NCBI GenBank assembly: GCA_032622095.1
Contig: CP136062.1
Span: 151,954,875 to 152,018,874 of the forward strand
DNA from: Siphonodentalium dalli
Taxonomy: Eukaryota > Mollusca > Scaphopoda > Gadilida > Siphonodentaliidae
DNA length: 64,000 bases
Reading direction: 5' to 3'
The position numbers and the translations under genes were made by a program. Position 1 is the first letter of the stretch. Every line of letters starts with the position of its first letter. Positions 27,601 to 42,600 of the stretch are shown here, one piece after another. The notes under the pieces were generated by a model, which was not told the origin of the DNA, did not search any database, and worked only from the letters and a program-made list of their open reading frames with translations.

Positions 27601-30600
27601 TGCACGTGGTCAGTAAATCCACATGGTTACTTTGTTAATTTAATTGAATGAGAGGTGTCATATGAGTTAAGCTTTAGACAGTTGGATGGTGATTAATTAT
27701 CCCGGGCTAATTTTCTTTGCATTTTGTCGCCTTTTTGTAACTGCTATTAGCTGTGAATGTGTTGAGGATATATTTGTCTGGAAAATGTAAATATAGCTTA
27801 TAGCGTCGTAATTCAACCTCAGTGATTGCGTTTTTTGATGCAGGTACTACCCTAACATGAAATTTGAGATATACCCGACCAGAATAGTGAACCAAATATC
27901 CCATGTAAGGGTAGCAACGGTTGCTAAGCAAATACCACAACTGATCGAATGACATAATTGCACTAACCATTCAGTGGTATGTTTTGCCTTAAATTTAGAC
28001 ATTGTCTAGTCGCACGGTGTTGGTTATGTTGAAAGGGGACACCTACCTGAAACTGTGCAGGCATGATATATGCATGCACGGACCACTGATCATTGTAAGA
28101 TCGGGAGACTTTGCCACCCGATCTCGCCTTAGAAACGGTTACTATGCAACTACCCAAAATTTGCAGGATAAACGAATTCTAGCTTATAACGTTGTAATTA
28201 TACATCAGCGAATTGCGTTTCGATGCAACCAATATCCTAATGTGAAATTAAGATATACCTGACCATGCGCGAGTAAGTCAACTTGATATGCGATAGACTT
28301 TTTGCTACATGTGGCACAACAGAGACTGATATTACAGAGACCAGAAACAACGTAATTTTTCCGCCAAGGAGAAGCCCTCAACTGAACTATATGGATTACG
28401 TCTCCGGCCTTGTGTCAATCAGGAGGGTTAAAATTTTATTGCTGTGCCGACCCCACTCACATCCGTGTCCAGATTAGTCTCGCATGAATACACCCGCATT
28501 CTATCTATTGTCTAGTCAGTTTTTATTCCTCCTCGCCAGGACAGGATCGTTTCTATTTTCTCAAGGTTGTATCTTTCTGTGTTGCGAGTTTATCGACTCA
28601 ATATTTATTGTTGATATTACAAACTTGCAATTTATTGTACCCGATAGTTAATTAATATTTCTCACATCCGAAACGGGAACTTTTTTCGTTTCACTGTATC
28701 CGTAATTTGTTTCCGTGTTTTCTGTTTTCCTCAAGACGGCTTTATCTTCCAACAATTGGAATTAAGATGGCCATCTTGACAATGACTAAAGAAGCACATA
28801 GCTTACTTGTGGCAAAACCACATAGTGCATATTGTGCCACACATACGGCGTGATGACTATCATGACTTACAATTGAGGACGCAATGTAGTACGGTATGCG
28901 ATGTCTCCTAATTTCGTGCTACACGTGTTTCACTTTACATAAGTTTCCGTCGACTCGCTTCGGTTATTTCGTAAGTTCCGTTGCTTTGTATCCTAATGTA
29001 TACTGCCAAATCATACATGGCACTGCTCTGTTAATTCGCAGAAAGTTGCACAGGACAGCCATATCCTCCTTTGTAATAATTTACATGAATAAATACGAAA
29101 GATAGTACTTGTTATCACTATCAGATGACAATTCACATTTCTTTCGACTGAGCGATCTGTAATATTGTTTTAACGATCAATACCTGCGAATCTACGCCCG
29201 CCAGTATGTATGAGCGCGTGGTCTTGTTAGACACATGACAAATGTAATAACACATTACATCGACTTCAAGGTATTTCGAAAATTCTACCTTGTCTATCAC
29301 GATTAAATATCATATAACTCATTGTATCATCAGTACAATAGTTACTAACACTCCGTAACAGGGGGATGGTATTCGTTATCACATATATAACCACACTTCG
29401 AATTGATGTGTTGTCTGACGTTCTAAATATTGTGTTGCATTCTTTACATCCATGTATGTACAGTTTGGGTTCCTACGAACTATTGTTCACCAACTGCAAT
29501 GAAGTGAAAACTTTGTGGCCTGACACTAAGCCATCTTACCGTAGGCTCTAATATGCCTCGGCGTGGGCGAGCTTGCAATGATGTATTGCACGCCGTAATA
29601 GTTCCATACATTGTACATGACACTCATATCGTATCAGGGCCTCATGTATGCTGTCAGAACTGACTACTAGTATGCTTACATATGGTGAACAGTTTTCATC
29701 CCAATACTGACATACTTTGCAGTTTCATCAGTGAATGATAACGGCAAACAGCGAAATAGAAAGAATACATATTGTCACGTGCTCCAGATTCACTGCCAAT
29801 AGTCTTTCCAGTAGAGACCATCACTTGGCTCACTAACTTCTATTTCCACATATATCAAAACGATATTCTGCCACATAGCTTTCACTCGTGTATGATGCGC
29901 AGTTACATGCAACACATTTATATTGCGCAGAAAGGACTGCATTTGTATTGTTACATGTCTAAAGCGAGTTTACATGCGCAGCGTTTATATTGCGCACATC
30001 TACTGCCAATATATTTCCGAAACCGGCCATGACATGGCTCTTCGTCTATGGCGGCTGTTCTGGGTGGGGAAGACTCGTTGTCACGTGACGCTCTTGCTCT
30101 CATAGACATAGCGCACCAGCCAAATGGCCTTCTGACTCTTCCCCATGGTGCAGTGGCCCACATCATTACAAGATGGGGTCCAGTCGATCCCCTGGAATAG
30201 TAATACCTTCGGGATACATCCGGGCCTGCTCCTCCGCAGTCATGTGATCATAGTGGTATATCATCGACATATCCACTGATTATGTGACAAAACGATTCGA
30301 TACAATCATGACGAAAATACAGGCATTCGTATCTTCACGTCCGCTGTAAGCGCACTTTCCTAACGGAAACCGCCTAGTTCTTGCCTATGTGCATTCGGAA
30401 CTCATCGTCCTCATATACGAGAAAAGACAGTATCTTACCTGTCATAGCAGGTAAGATCACGTGGCCAGGGGTATAACGTGATTTTATATTAACCTTACTT
30501 TATATTCAATAACCTAGGTTGTATTGTGTTATGTGTATTAACCTTGCTTTGTTATAACTAACAGCATGTCTTGCAGTCGAACATGATTCGAATTTGATGG

Positions 30601-33600
30601 CCACACACCGTGCAGGTTGCTCATTCACGGGTGTATTACTTGTTATAGTTGGGTAAGGGCATATTAGTCAATGATTACCTACTTTGAGCAACCGTACCAG
30701 TCTTTACCTCGGGCAGGACCAGTTCTGGCCCCCCAGGTCCTGCTACGGCAGTTGAACCAATGGTAGGCGGGTGCTGCATGCGGTTGATTCGGGAAACCAA
30801 TCTTCACGGGCGATTGCTCCGGCACCTTTCTCTCAGGTGCCTAATGGTAGTGGCAATACGATTATTAAATTTCGAAAAAATTCACATCGATATACTATTA
30901 TTCCACATAGAGTGAAATTTCCATCAGTATTTTGATTTCGGCCTGGATTCCTGCCACGAAGATCTGTTTATTGGGCACCTGGGAGTAGCCTTTGGCGGCT
31001 GTTCTGGGTGGGGAAGACTCGTTGTCACGTGACGCATATGCTCTCATAGACATAGCGCACCAGCCAAATGGCCTTCTGACTCTTCCCCATGGTGCAGTGG
31101 CCCACATCATTACAAGATGGGGTCCAGTCGATCCCCTGGAATCGTAATACCTTCGGGATACATCCGGGCCTGCTCCTCCGCCGTCATGCGATCATAGTGG
31201 TATGTCATCGACATTTATTCCAGTTTGGTCAGGACCACCTGCATTTGGGGGATTCCATGGAAGGGGCTTCCTCTGATCAAATGGCTCATCAGAACTTATT
31301 CCCTCTGGCCTTGGGGGCGCAGCTTGATGATGCCCCAGAATTTGAGGGGGTGACCTTGGACAGGCCATAGCTACTTATCCCAAATGCAAGAGCATTTGTC
31401 TTGCGTCGAACCATTTCAGAGTAGGCCTCTTCCACAGTCTGGTATCCCAACCTGATGCAGCCAATTCTGTTGGCGTCGATCTTGACATGCTTCTCTGCAT
31501 CGCATGGCGTCGGCAGGTTTGACGACGATGAGCAAGAATCGCGGGTCGACAGTGGGTCGTCAGGCACACTGTCGGACGAGGATTCTTTTATAAAAGAACA
31601 AAGAAGAAAAGAAAAAGAAAGAAGAAATAAAAAGAAGAAAGAGAAAAAATAGCCTTTGGAGGATGTTCTGGGTGGGGTAGACTCGTTGTCACGTGACGCT
31701 CTTGCTCTCATAGTCTAGACATAGCGCACCAGCCAAATGGCCTTCTGACTCTTCCCCATGGTGCAGTGGCCCACATCATTACAAGATGGGGTCCAGTCGA
31801 TCCCCTGGAATCGTAATACCTTCGGGATACATCCAGGCCACTCCTTCACCGGTAGGAAAGAAAGGCTGAATGATCTGGGTGGGGAAGACTTGTTGTTGCG
31901 TGCCTCCAAGTGCTGCACCAACCAACCTTCTAACTCTTCCCCATGGTGCAGGGGCCCACATCTCCACAAGATGGGGTCCAATCCCCTGGAATCGTAATAC
32001 CTTAGGGATACCTCCAGGCCACTCCTTCACCGGTAGGAAAGAAAGGCTGAATGATCTGGGTGGGGAAGTCTTGTTGCGTGCCTCCAAGAGCTGCACCAAC
32101 CAGCCTTCTATCTCTTCCCCACGGTGCAGTGGCCCACATCTCCACACGATGGGGTCCAATCTCCTGGAATCGTAATACCTTCGGGATACCTCCAGGCCAC
32201 TCCTTCACCGGTCATTTTGCAATTTTGATCATTCTGCTACATTTGATCATTTCGAAATGTACCCGACACTCGTTATGTGCGCCATCATAGATCACTGATG
32301 CTTCTATGCTTGTTCATCAAGTCCGCTGTGGTGTTCTCTAATCCCATATATACTGGTATGCAATGATACCTTGGATCATGATGGCGTTCCCTGCTCTCTA
32401 CATTATACGAGGCTGGAGTACAGATGTGTGGCATGATATAATGAAACCTCATACCTCGCTATGATATCTGCAGCATATCATTTTTATATCTGGTTTGTGT
32501 ATCACAGGGAGCAATTTACTTTCGATATCTGATTAGCAAATAATCTCACATTGACATGATTAGATAGCATTTTTATAACATCATACATGTATAAAGAAAT
32601 TCCTCGCTATTACCGGTATCCACATTTCAGTGGCAAATCGCGATGCGATTCCAGTTAATTTGCTCCCTGGTGTATCATAAGCATTCTGATATCTTATGGC
32701 CTACACAATGGCTGCATGTGACATCAGTTCATAATGTGAACTGTCGAGAGAGCGAAGAAGATGACAAAGAGAATAGGATGCAGCAAAGTTATACTTGCTC
32801 GGTTGTCTCGCTAGCATGAATTATATGGCACTACCTGGGATGTTTATTCCAAAAACAAGGGGGGCGGGCGGTACACATTTGAGCAATGTCGTAATCTGAA
32901 TTGGGAGCTCTTTCACGTAACATAATCATATCTGATTCATGACTAAATCACATTTACATGAATCATGTTTCGGAAGAGTACATTCCCATCGAATTTGGAT
33001 ATTAATTAACTTTATTGCTCGTGCCTCCTCCTGGGCTTGCATTCTAATCCATATAGTTCAGTTGAGGGCTTCTCCTTGGCGGAAAAATATAATATTTATA
33101 AATAATATTACTTTTTCCTTAAGGGAAGCCCGAAACTGAACTATCATAGATCCCTCCCATGGTGGTGCCATTCCCAACCCCGCGACTCGCAAATCTCATG
33201 ATTAAGTCGGAAATAAAAAACTGACTAGACAATAGATAGAATGCGGGTGTATTCATGCGAGACTAATCTGGACACGGATGTGAGTGGGGTCGGCACAGCA
33301 ATAAAATTTTAACCCTCCTGATTGACACAAGGCCGGAGACGTAATCCATATAGTTCAGTTTCGGGCTTCCCTTAAGGAAAAAGTAATATTATTTATAAAT
33401 ATTATATTTCCCGTAACATATTGTGGCCCCATTGTTCAAGTAAGCTGTCTAGATTGTGTCTACTGTACTAACATGCAACAAAATGTCATATATAGCGCCA
33501 CATTTCACTTAAACGCATTTTTTAAAATGAATTATAGCCTGCGCCCATGCGCATATTTTCCTAGCCGTTTCTAGCGGGCAGCCAATCCATATACACACCT

Positions 33601-36600
33601 TTGCCAGCGCTGACTTCAATAGGCCAATTTAAATATATATATTAGTGGGTATGTCGTGTATAAGTACGTTATAAACCATTTATTTGTCATTGCGCTAGTC
33701 TGCGCATGCGCGAATAAATCAACTTCATATGCGATAGACCCTTCCCCATATGTAGCAGAACACTGGTTAATATACGCGAGGGTAATTTAAACTGAAATTG
33801 TGTGTCTAAATTATGTCTGTTCTGTACACACACAGGGAACACGAAATTATATGCTGTAAATATAGCGGCACAGTTCGCTTAAAATATCGTATGTTTTTGT
33901 AGATTATATGCTATGCGCATGCGCATATATTTCTACCCGATACTAGCGGTCAACCATTCCATACGCACCATGGGCGCCGCTGACATATGTGGGGGCAATT
34001 TAAATATAAATCAGTCATTAATATCGTTAACGCATAACTTACGGTTTGATGCCGGGCGTTATGGCTTTTTACCATTCGGGTAAAATACTGTTAATCTACT
34101 AGAGAACGCCCTCTAAAGTGGTAATAATAGTATATATTGCAATGGTGTATTATTCATTTGTAGGGATGTACAGGTAATATAAGCAGGCGACATATAACTA
34201 AAAGTGTAGAAGGAGTCTTATTTATTGAGGGAAATGTTTAGACAATATGTTCAACACAATGACCTATGGTTGTTTTTTGAATTTATTATCTGAACATCTC
34301 CTGAGGGATAAACTACTCATCAATGAGTATTTAGTATAGAACGGGTTAATAAAAGAAATTCATTTGAAACATATTCATGACATTCTTGTTAGATTTTGCA
34401 CCTGATTTATCAAACATTGTTGATATAGCAGATGATAGTAAATAAAAGGGACTAACACTTTCATGCCTTTTGACATAGCAGTATTCCCAGATGACAGGTT
34501 CATGATTCATTTTACCAGAGAGCTATCACACAATTTATGATTCCTTCTATAAAACAGATTGTATTTAACCCTTTACCCAACAGAAGGGCCCAGTGCCAAT
34601 GCATTCTCTTATATATGCGAGTCGACCATAGGTCGCCTCGCATATATAAGAGAATGCATTGGCTTAACACATTAAAAATTATAAAATTGTTAAAGAATGT
34701 AAGAAAAAATGGTAAAAAGTGTTAAAAAAAGATTTTTTTTAGGCCAATGCATTCTCTTATATATGCGAGGCGACCTATGGTCGACTCGCATATATAAGAG
34801 AATGCATTGGCACAGGGCATAACTGTAACCATCACAATGTGGTCAAGGAGCCGGTTCCAATGATATCCATATTTGTATGGTTCTATTGAGACAGACCGAA
34901 GATATTTTAGGCTATTGAAGCTTTATTTGGCCGGTTTTGGCCGGTTTGTTCAGGTTGTTGGGTAAAGGGTTAAAGGTATCAAATGGAGTAATTTAGGACC
35001 TTTGTTGCTCTGATTGTAAGCCATTGCACTCTCTTATATATGCGAGGCTCCCTATGGGAGACTCTCATATATAAGAGAATGCACTGGCACAGGGTCTATA
35101 ATACTGCGCAGCTCCATCATGAAAGGGTTAACAATCAAACTATGGTCGCTTATTGAACTTATATAAGTTTTATTCTCTCTTGTTACAGGATGATATAACT
35201 TCAGAGATTTCCAGTGATTTTGTCTCAATATGGCCGGCTGCTATCAGCAAGTAAGCTTTTATAAGTAAACTAAGGGACTGCCCATAAAAAATTGTTGAAT
35301 TTCAACGATTGCACATGCATTGCTATCAATCCAGGTGATGTAACTCTAAATTTATCACATTGCGTTATTACATCTCTGATCACAGGATGATCATTTTGCT
35401 TTTATGACTTTAGAAAGCATGCTATATCTCAGATCGTCTTCTACCGATTGGCCTGAAATATTGCGTGTCGTATTCTAAGATGTGCCACAGTACATGGTCA
35501 ATATTGGGCTCAATCGGACAAGAGGGTGATATATTTTTAATTGCACCAAGGTTGTGATAGAGTTACAGACAGCCACACATACACACACAACCACTTGGCT
35601 TTTACATACAGTAATGCTCTAAATAATCGACCCCTTAACCACAGCAGAATTCTGGGTAACTTTTCAGGATTTAGTCGGAAATATGGCTTGTTGCCATTCA
35701 TTGGAAAGCTCTCACCGAGTGCTTTCCGATGAATGGCAACAAGGCATATTTCCGACTAAATCCTGAAAAGTTACCCATAGTTCTGCTGTGGTTAAGGAGT
35801 CGATTATTTAGGGCATTACTGTAGATAGATGTTAGTTGGTATTTGCCAAGATACTGGCAATTGTTGAGGTCATCCTGAATCACCTGATTTTCACATGCTT
35901 ATTTAAGGTGACATCTGGATGCAATTACTCATTATACCACCCACATACTCCTCCCCTGGTTGTGTGTTATTATTCCAAATGTTTTAATTAAAGAGATGTT
36001 AGGCATTTATGGTGCGTTCATGTGAAATATCAAAATAATTTTTTTTAAAGTCAGTAAAGCAACTATCATCAATAATTACTAGTACATATGAAAATATATT
36101 GAATTTCTTCTAATTTCATTATTCATAACTCTACAATAATGGGATTTCACTTATCCAAACCATTTTTATGTAAACATTACTGTTACAGTGGCATTACCAA
36201 TCAAAGCTCAATAAGATACCAAAGTCAAAACTTGACCCTAGACATTGGAAAAGATCAAAGCATTGGAAAATATTCTAAACTGAAATATTTTAACTTATGT
36301 TACTAAGTGATTATCAATGTTTGCCAACAAATCAGATTTGTTTACATAACATGGTTTCAGCACGCAATTTTTTTTCATTGGAGAATGTTCAATAATTAAT
36401 ATGAAAACAAATTATCTAATTCTACATGTCCTTCTCAGTGGTGATATTTTAACAAACTTGATATTTTTAGAACATTTTAATATTTTCTCCTTATATAAAT
36501 AGAGATAACTTATTCAATATATATACATTCCTTACTATTCCAATTTATTTTCAGTGTGAGTTCCCTGAATACTCCGGCTGTAACAGATGCAGTGACAGTT

Positions 36601-39600
36601 CTCATGACACATGCATTGGAAAAGCACCCTCACCAACCCACATGGCTCAAAACACAGGCTGACTTACACTTTGGTAAGGGTATTAAACATGTATGTAGGG
36701 CTCTCTACACTTTGGTAAGGGTATTAAACATGTATGTGGGCTCTCTTCTTTGGTAAGGGTATTAAACATGTATGTAGGGCTCTCTTCTTTGGTAAGGGTA
36801 TTAAACATGTATGTGGGCTCTCTTCTTTTTCTGTATCATCTCAAATATCTGAAATGAAATTATTAGGTTAATGACTTATGGCCAAAAAAATCTTCCTTTC
36901 AATAGATATAAATATTTTTCACTAGCTGAAACAGGCTCCATTTGGGATTTTAACATCTGCCGGGATAACCCGAGTCACCTCACCAAATATGGATGAAAAC
37001 GTTCAAGGGGTCTGGGAGAAAAATCATGAACAGGCAAACAGACGGATGGAAAGACAGACAGATCCTACTCTTTTATACAATTGATCTATTTATTGTAACT
37101 AATTCATCACTTTTAAGAGGGACAGTAATACTTGTCCAGATGTTAACGTAATCTTTTGAAACTATGTACTGACATTTTTTCAGCTGACCTGAAACTTGAA
37201 ATATGTCCAGCATATAGTTTGGCAATTCAAGAACATTTTTGCCAACAATGATTTAACTTTGACAGTTTGCACTATTGTGTTATGGGTTAAAATTTTTCAA
37301 AATCATCTAATATTGACATTTTGTAAGATGTGTTGAATTTTATTTGCTTCATTTCATGAATTAAAACAATTTACGACAAACAAGCCGTGAAATAATGTGT
37401 CTGTCATTTACAGAATGAAGTCCCCTGAGGGTGAATTTAGTGATGCTACCCCACATGGCAGGCTAGCATCAACAAATTCACCCTCTGGGAACCTCATTCT
37501 ACTGAGGCATCAACTGTTATGGGAGACATAGGATTAGATTGAAGTTCTCAACTAAAAACAATGTAAATTTGAGACTATATAGCTACATCTCAGAAGATGA
37601 GGTCTAAGCAGAATGAGGTCCCCTGATGGTGAATTTAGTGATGTCAGCCCAATGTGCGGGGTAGCGTCACTAAATTCACACTCTTATGGACCTCATTCTT
37701 CACTATATTTCCGCTAAAGGAAGCCGTTCACACTGAACTATATGGATATATGTCCTGCGTTTGTAAACCATAGTAGAAAAGGGGTTAACTTTTTGTGGTC
37801 GCCTACGATCCCTCACGGTCTTCAGTGGCTTGCTCGGAATCAGTCACGCATGCGCAGTCCCAATATAACCGATTGAATTTCGTCAGTTTATTTTCTGCTA
37901 CGAAACCGAACGGAAGTCTAAAGGGAGTATTGTTCCGAATTTGTCGTTTAACAACTAGACAACAAATTCAATTTATTGATACAATAATTACTGGTCGCCT
38001 ACGCGTTAGTTTTTAGAATTATTGTTTCGAATTCACGGACCGTTTCGCTTCAAACATACAATTGTCCGTGTTTTCGAACAGGCGGCGGACTTATCATTTT
38101 TCGAATATGAAAATCGACATTTCGCCATAATCAGCCGCCATTTCAAGGCCTTACGAGGCACATAGATTATTGTGAGCAATTCATCTATGTAATTATTATA
38201 GAACCTATAAGGTATGATATAATTTGTCAGATATAAAAAATGCCACGTGATTCGCTCCTGGAAGTCTCCTAATTTCGTGGGAATTTATTTACGCGTGGAC
38301 ATTTATTTAGCAATAATTACCATCGCTACTGACGCTATCTATCATAATGTTATGAACAACATTCTTTCTCATAATACTTTGTTGTTTTATGGTTCAATAC
38401 AACTGATCCAGATGTGTTGGTCACATTTGAACTTAAAGTTGATTACATCTTGGTTTATCAATGTAAAAACAGATACCTAAGAATAACAGTTGTGTCATTA
38501 TTACTTTAATAAATTGACAGAGATTGATATTTGACAAGTGTTATAATTCTGTTCATGGTTTGATTCTCGTAACGGAGCATCACCTTCAATGTAACAATCT
38601 CAGTCATGTGCTAGCGGACCGGGGATCGCACCCTGGTCAGGGTATTCTGACAGAAATCAGAACTTGGTCCGATACCAAGTTTGTCAGGCTAACAAGTCCC
38701 ATTCGAGATTACTGAATAAAATCCGAATGCAAATGCCGACTTTCCCCATTACAACACTTGTTCAGGTATGTTGTCGTGGGTGCACTACGCTGTGCGATCG
38801 GGTGTGGACAATTAAAACTTAATGGCTGACCCATGTACACGCCTAGGTGTGTGTATGTTACAGAACACTACTGGAGTCACTAGAACTCATCAAAACAACA
38901 TGCTTTTTACATTGATAAACCAAGATGTAACTTTGTGTTTTCTGTTTCAATACTGTCACACATGTCTCCTATGATTTAGATGTGTTTGTCGACGCTTGAA
39001 GTTGACTACAGTTTATCAATATCAGAAAAATAACGACTGTCGTGGTACTAAGATTCGTTAGTGTCATTAATTTCAGACAGGGATTGACATCTGGCAGGAG
39101 TCAGAATTCTGTTGAGTACATGATTCGATTCTCGTACAGTGCTTCAACTTCACTGTCAAATTTTGAACTGCTAGCATTTAATGATTGCAAGCATGACACT
39201 AAAATTAATCGTGATGACAGTTTCACTATTGTCTCAATTCCAGATTTTAGTTATTATTCTGAATTGTATCCAAAATTAACCCATCCTTTCAAAATTGCTG
39301 GGTTGTTTCTCGACTAAATGGTATCTCCTTCCGGAATACAAACATAATTGCTTTCCTTCCTGTGCAGGTTTACCGAAAAGAAGCGGTGGGGGCTGGGTTA
39401 CTGCTCTGGTTTGCATTCTCTAGAGTAAGGCAAGAAGCTTATCGTCACTCTGACAGTGTTTAATCATGGTTTCACTATCTACAAATATATTTGAAGATAC
39501 TTTGGTTTAAAAAACCTTTCCCCTTCTTGATTCAATTATGAGAATGATTCCAGCCTGACAGGTATTTAGAATCGTGGTGACTTGACCCCTCCAGTTAACT

Positions 39601-42600
39601 GGCCCACTGTCAATAACTGGCGACCGTGGCCTGGATGACGTTCCCCAATGAATAACGATATAATAGCAGTGGTATTCCTAGACGAGGAAGGTGGGGGGAG
39701 ACATTATTTATGGCAAGTAACCATATCAAATGTGAGCTTGGTACAAGAACAGGCTGTACATCCAATACAGCATGCATTGTTCATAAAGGGCATGGTAGGT
39801 GTTTTGAAGGTATTCATGGACTAGCTGGAGTCTCAATGAATTTTCAAATATATACGTGTCCCGACCTTTCATACCGTTGATATGGCGAATAGACTTCACA
39901 CACGAATGAAGCATATTTACAGGGAAAGCATTTATATTGTCACGTGTCCCACGACCACTGCCAATAGCCTTTCCGACAAGAGTCCATCAGCATGGCTCTT
40001 CATACTTCTATTGCCCATATCAATTTGATTATCTGGCACATAGACAATAAAACAGGCAAAGACGTTTGCGCTGTCCAGCTAAGCTTTCGAGGAAGCTCAT
40101 TGACCAGCATTACCGACCTTTCCTAAGACGCAGGCAGGGGACCACCCCGTACGAGTGGATCCCATCCCCATGGCACCAGATGCCCGATCGTAAGGGCCTG
40201 AAACCATGCTGCCAACTCTGCGCATTTCGGTCTATGCTGGGTTTGTCCTCTCTTCCTTAAACATGCCATAAGCAGGACCACTTAGGTAGGGGGAGTTCCT
40301 CTCTATCTTGGTTCTTCAAAGTAAAATAATACAACATTATAAAAGGGATGTGTATCCTTTACTAGGAGGATGATAATTTCATTCGTTTCCTTCCTAGGGG
40401 AGCCATTTTTAGAGCGGGTCTTCCCCTAGTTTGCTGCATGCTTCACACTAACATACCTATCACACACCTAGGTTGTTCTACTGCATGTTTGGGGGGGGAA
40501 GAGGCTCAGACCTGAATATTCCGTATGGTGACTGTGAAAATTTACCTGTGTTCATCATCTGACTACATTGTACATCATTTGAACTGATTTCGGTTGTAGA
40601 AGGCGCACCTTCATTTCTTAGAATCGGATCGCGGTGGGTATTCCGCTGGGAACGCGGACTGCTCTCAGGTGCCTAGTGGTCGTGATGGCCTAATAATAGT
40701 AATGTGTGTGGATTTAGGCTGAACATAATACTTGTGATTGCACATTTTGCTGTCTGTCTCCATTCCAAAGGATGGTGCTCGTTGGGAAATTTCTCCAAAA
40801 TTAATACTCGTACCGACACTATTGTTTGGCACCTGAGAGTAGCGGTTTGCTTTCTCATTGGATGCTCTGGTCACCTGCGGTGTTCGGCCATGCGCTCCTG
40901 ATGCTCATGGCTGTTAGTCATGTTCTCTGAGGGGCTATATATATATCTTTAATGATACATTGGATTGTGCCAGGGATCTCTGCTCTGGCTCCGACCATTG
41001 GATTGTTGGCCGCAGCTTTAGTAGGGTCTTCTGACATGATCTCATGATGACTTATATATCACCATGATATATCTATTATATCATTTGTGTCACCGGGTTT
41101 CTGCAATGATATCTTGTGATACATAGGTACCTCAGAGACATGAGACATGTTCTCTGTGGGGTTGTATATCTATATTTAGTGATACGTTGGATCATGACAG
41201 GGAGCTGTGATCTGGCTCCGACCATTAGATTGATGGGCGCAGCTTTGGAAGGGCCTTCTGGCATGGTCTCATGAGGAAAACTTAATATATATATCCCCCG
41301 GATATATATATTATATCATTTTATATATATATATACGCAATGTGTATATTGTGATACATAGGTACCTCAGAGACATGTGAACGTGTGATAACTGTTCTAA
41401 GGGCAGGACCAGTTCACGCTCCCCCGATTACGCATCCGCGGTCAATCAGTCTGTGGGGAAACGTCTGGTGGAATAGACGGGGTACTTGGGACCTCCAGGA
41501 CATTTGTCCCCCACCAAACGCCAGCGGTTCTGGGCGCTAAAGCTGCCAAATCGCGTGCCTACAAATCAACACCGGCAGATGGGCCTCCGGCAGCTTAAGC
41601 GTAGGGCAGGGGCCGTACCCATGAGGTAAAGCGCCGCGTCCCCCTGGTCACGCTCGTCTTAACGACAAAATGCCTTGCCTGCCACTCCTCCGTGAAGGGA
41701 TCGGAGAAAAATGACCTCTCCCCACCCTCCAGCTTGGCCAGGATATTAGCTTGGGCATGACCACCTGCAGCATGCGATGGTGGGGGCTCCCTCTGATCCG
41801 ATGGCTTGACTCGCTTATAGTTGTCTAACCCATTTGGGCTAATGGGCTCTCCATTTGATCCCTGTGCCACAGATTGGGCATCAGGTTATCTGCCATTTGC
41901 ATTGGTGAACAGCAGTTAGTTAACTCTTAATGTTGGTTGTCTTGCCATCTTTGGAGTGGGCCTCCTCCAGTGCAGGTTGTTATGTCGCTAAGGCGGAGAG
42001 GGAGTTAGTCTCCTCGCATCTCAAATCGGCTGGATTCTTAGAACTGACGGATGAAGAACAGAGAATTGTTCGGTTCGCTCGCAATTCTGAATTGAATGGC
42101 ACCACCTGGGATATTGCTTCCAAAAACAAGGGGGGGAGGTACATGTTTGAGCAATATAGCACTCTAATTATATGAGTTATTTCACGTAACTAATCATAAC
42201 AGATTCATTAAAGAGTTCATATTTAGGTACAATCTGTTTTAGAAGAGTGCATTCCCTCCAAAATTTGGCTATTAACTTTATTGCTCGTGCCTCCTCCTGG
42301 GCTTGCATCCTAATCCATATAGTTCAGCGTGAACGGCTTCCTTTAGCGGAAATATGATATTTAAAAAAATTTAATATATATTTCCTTAAAGAAAGCCTGA
42401 ACACTGAACTATCACAGGGCCCTCCCACGGCGGTGCCATTCCCAACCCCGCAACTCGCCAATCTCCTGATTGAGTTGAAAATAAACTGACGAAATTCAAT
42501 CGGTTATATTGGGACTGCGAATGCGTGACTGATTCCGAGCAAGCCACTGAAGACTGAGGGATCGTAGGTGACCACAAAAAGTTAACCCCTTTTCTACTAT

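Noticed and set aside
31289-31711. 140-codon open frame in DIRS-like element 1
   Set aside because: Covers a repeated module and a purine-rich tract; no Gag, RT or recombinase motif, and it is not kept in the sister element.
41595-42175. Two opposed open frames at the right end of DIRS-like element 2
   Set aside because: They could be remains of an element protein, but neither shows a motif I recognise and the matching region of element 1 is not open.
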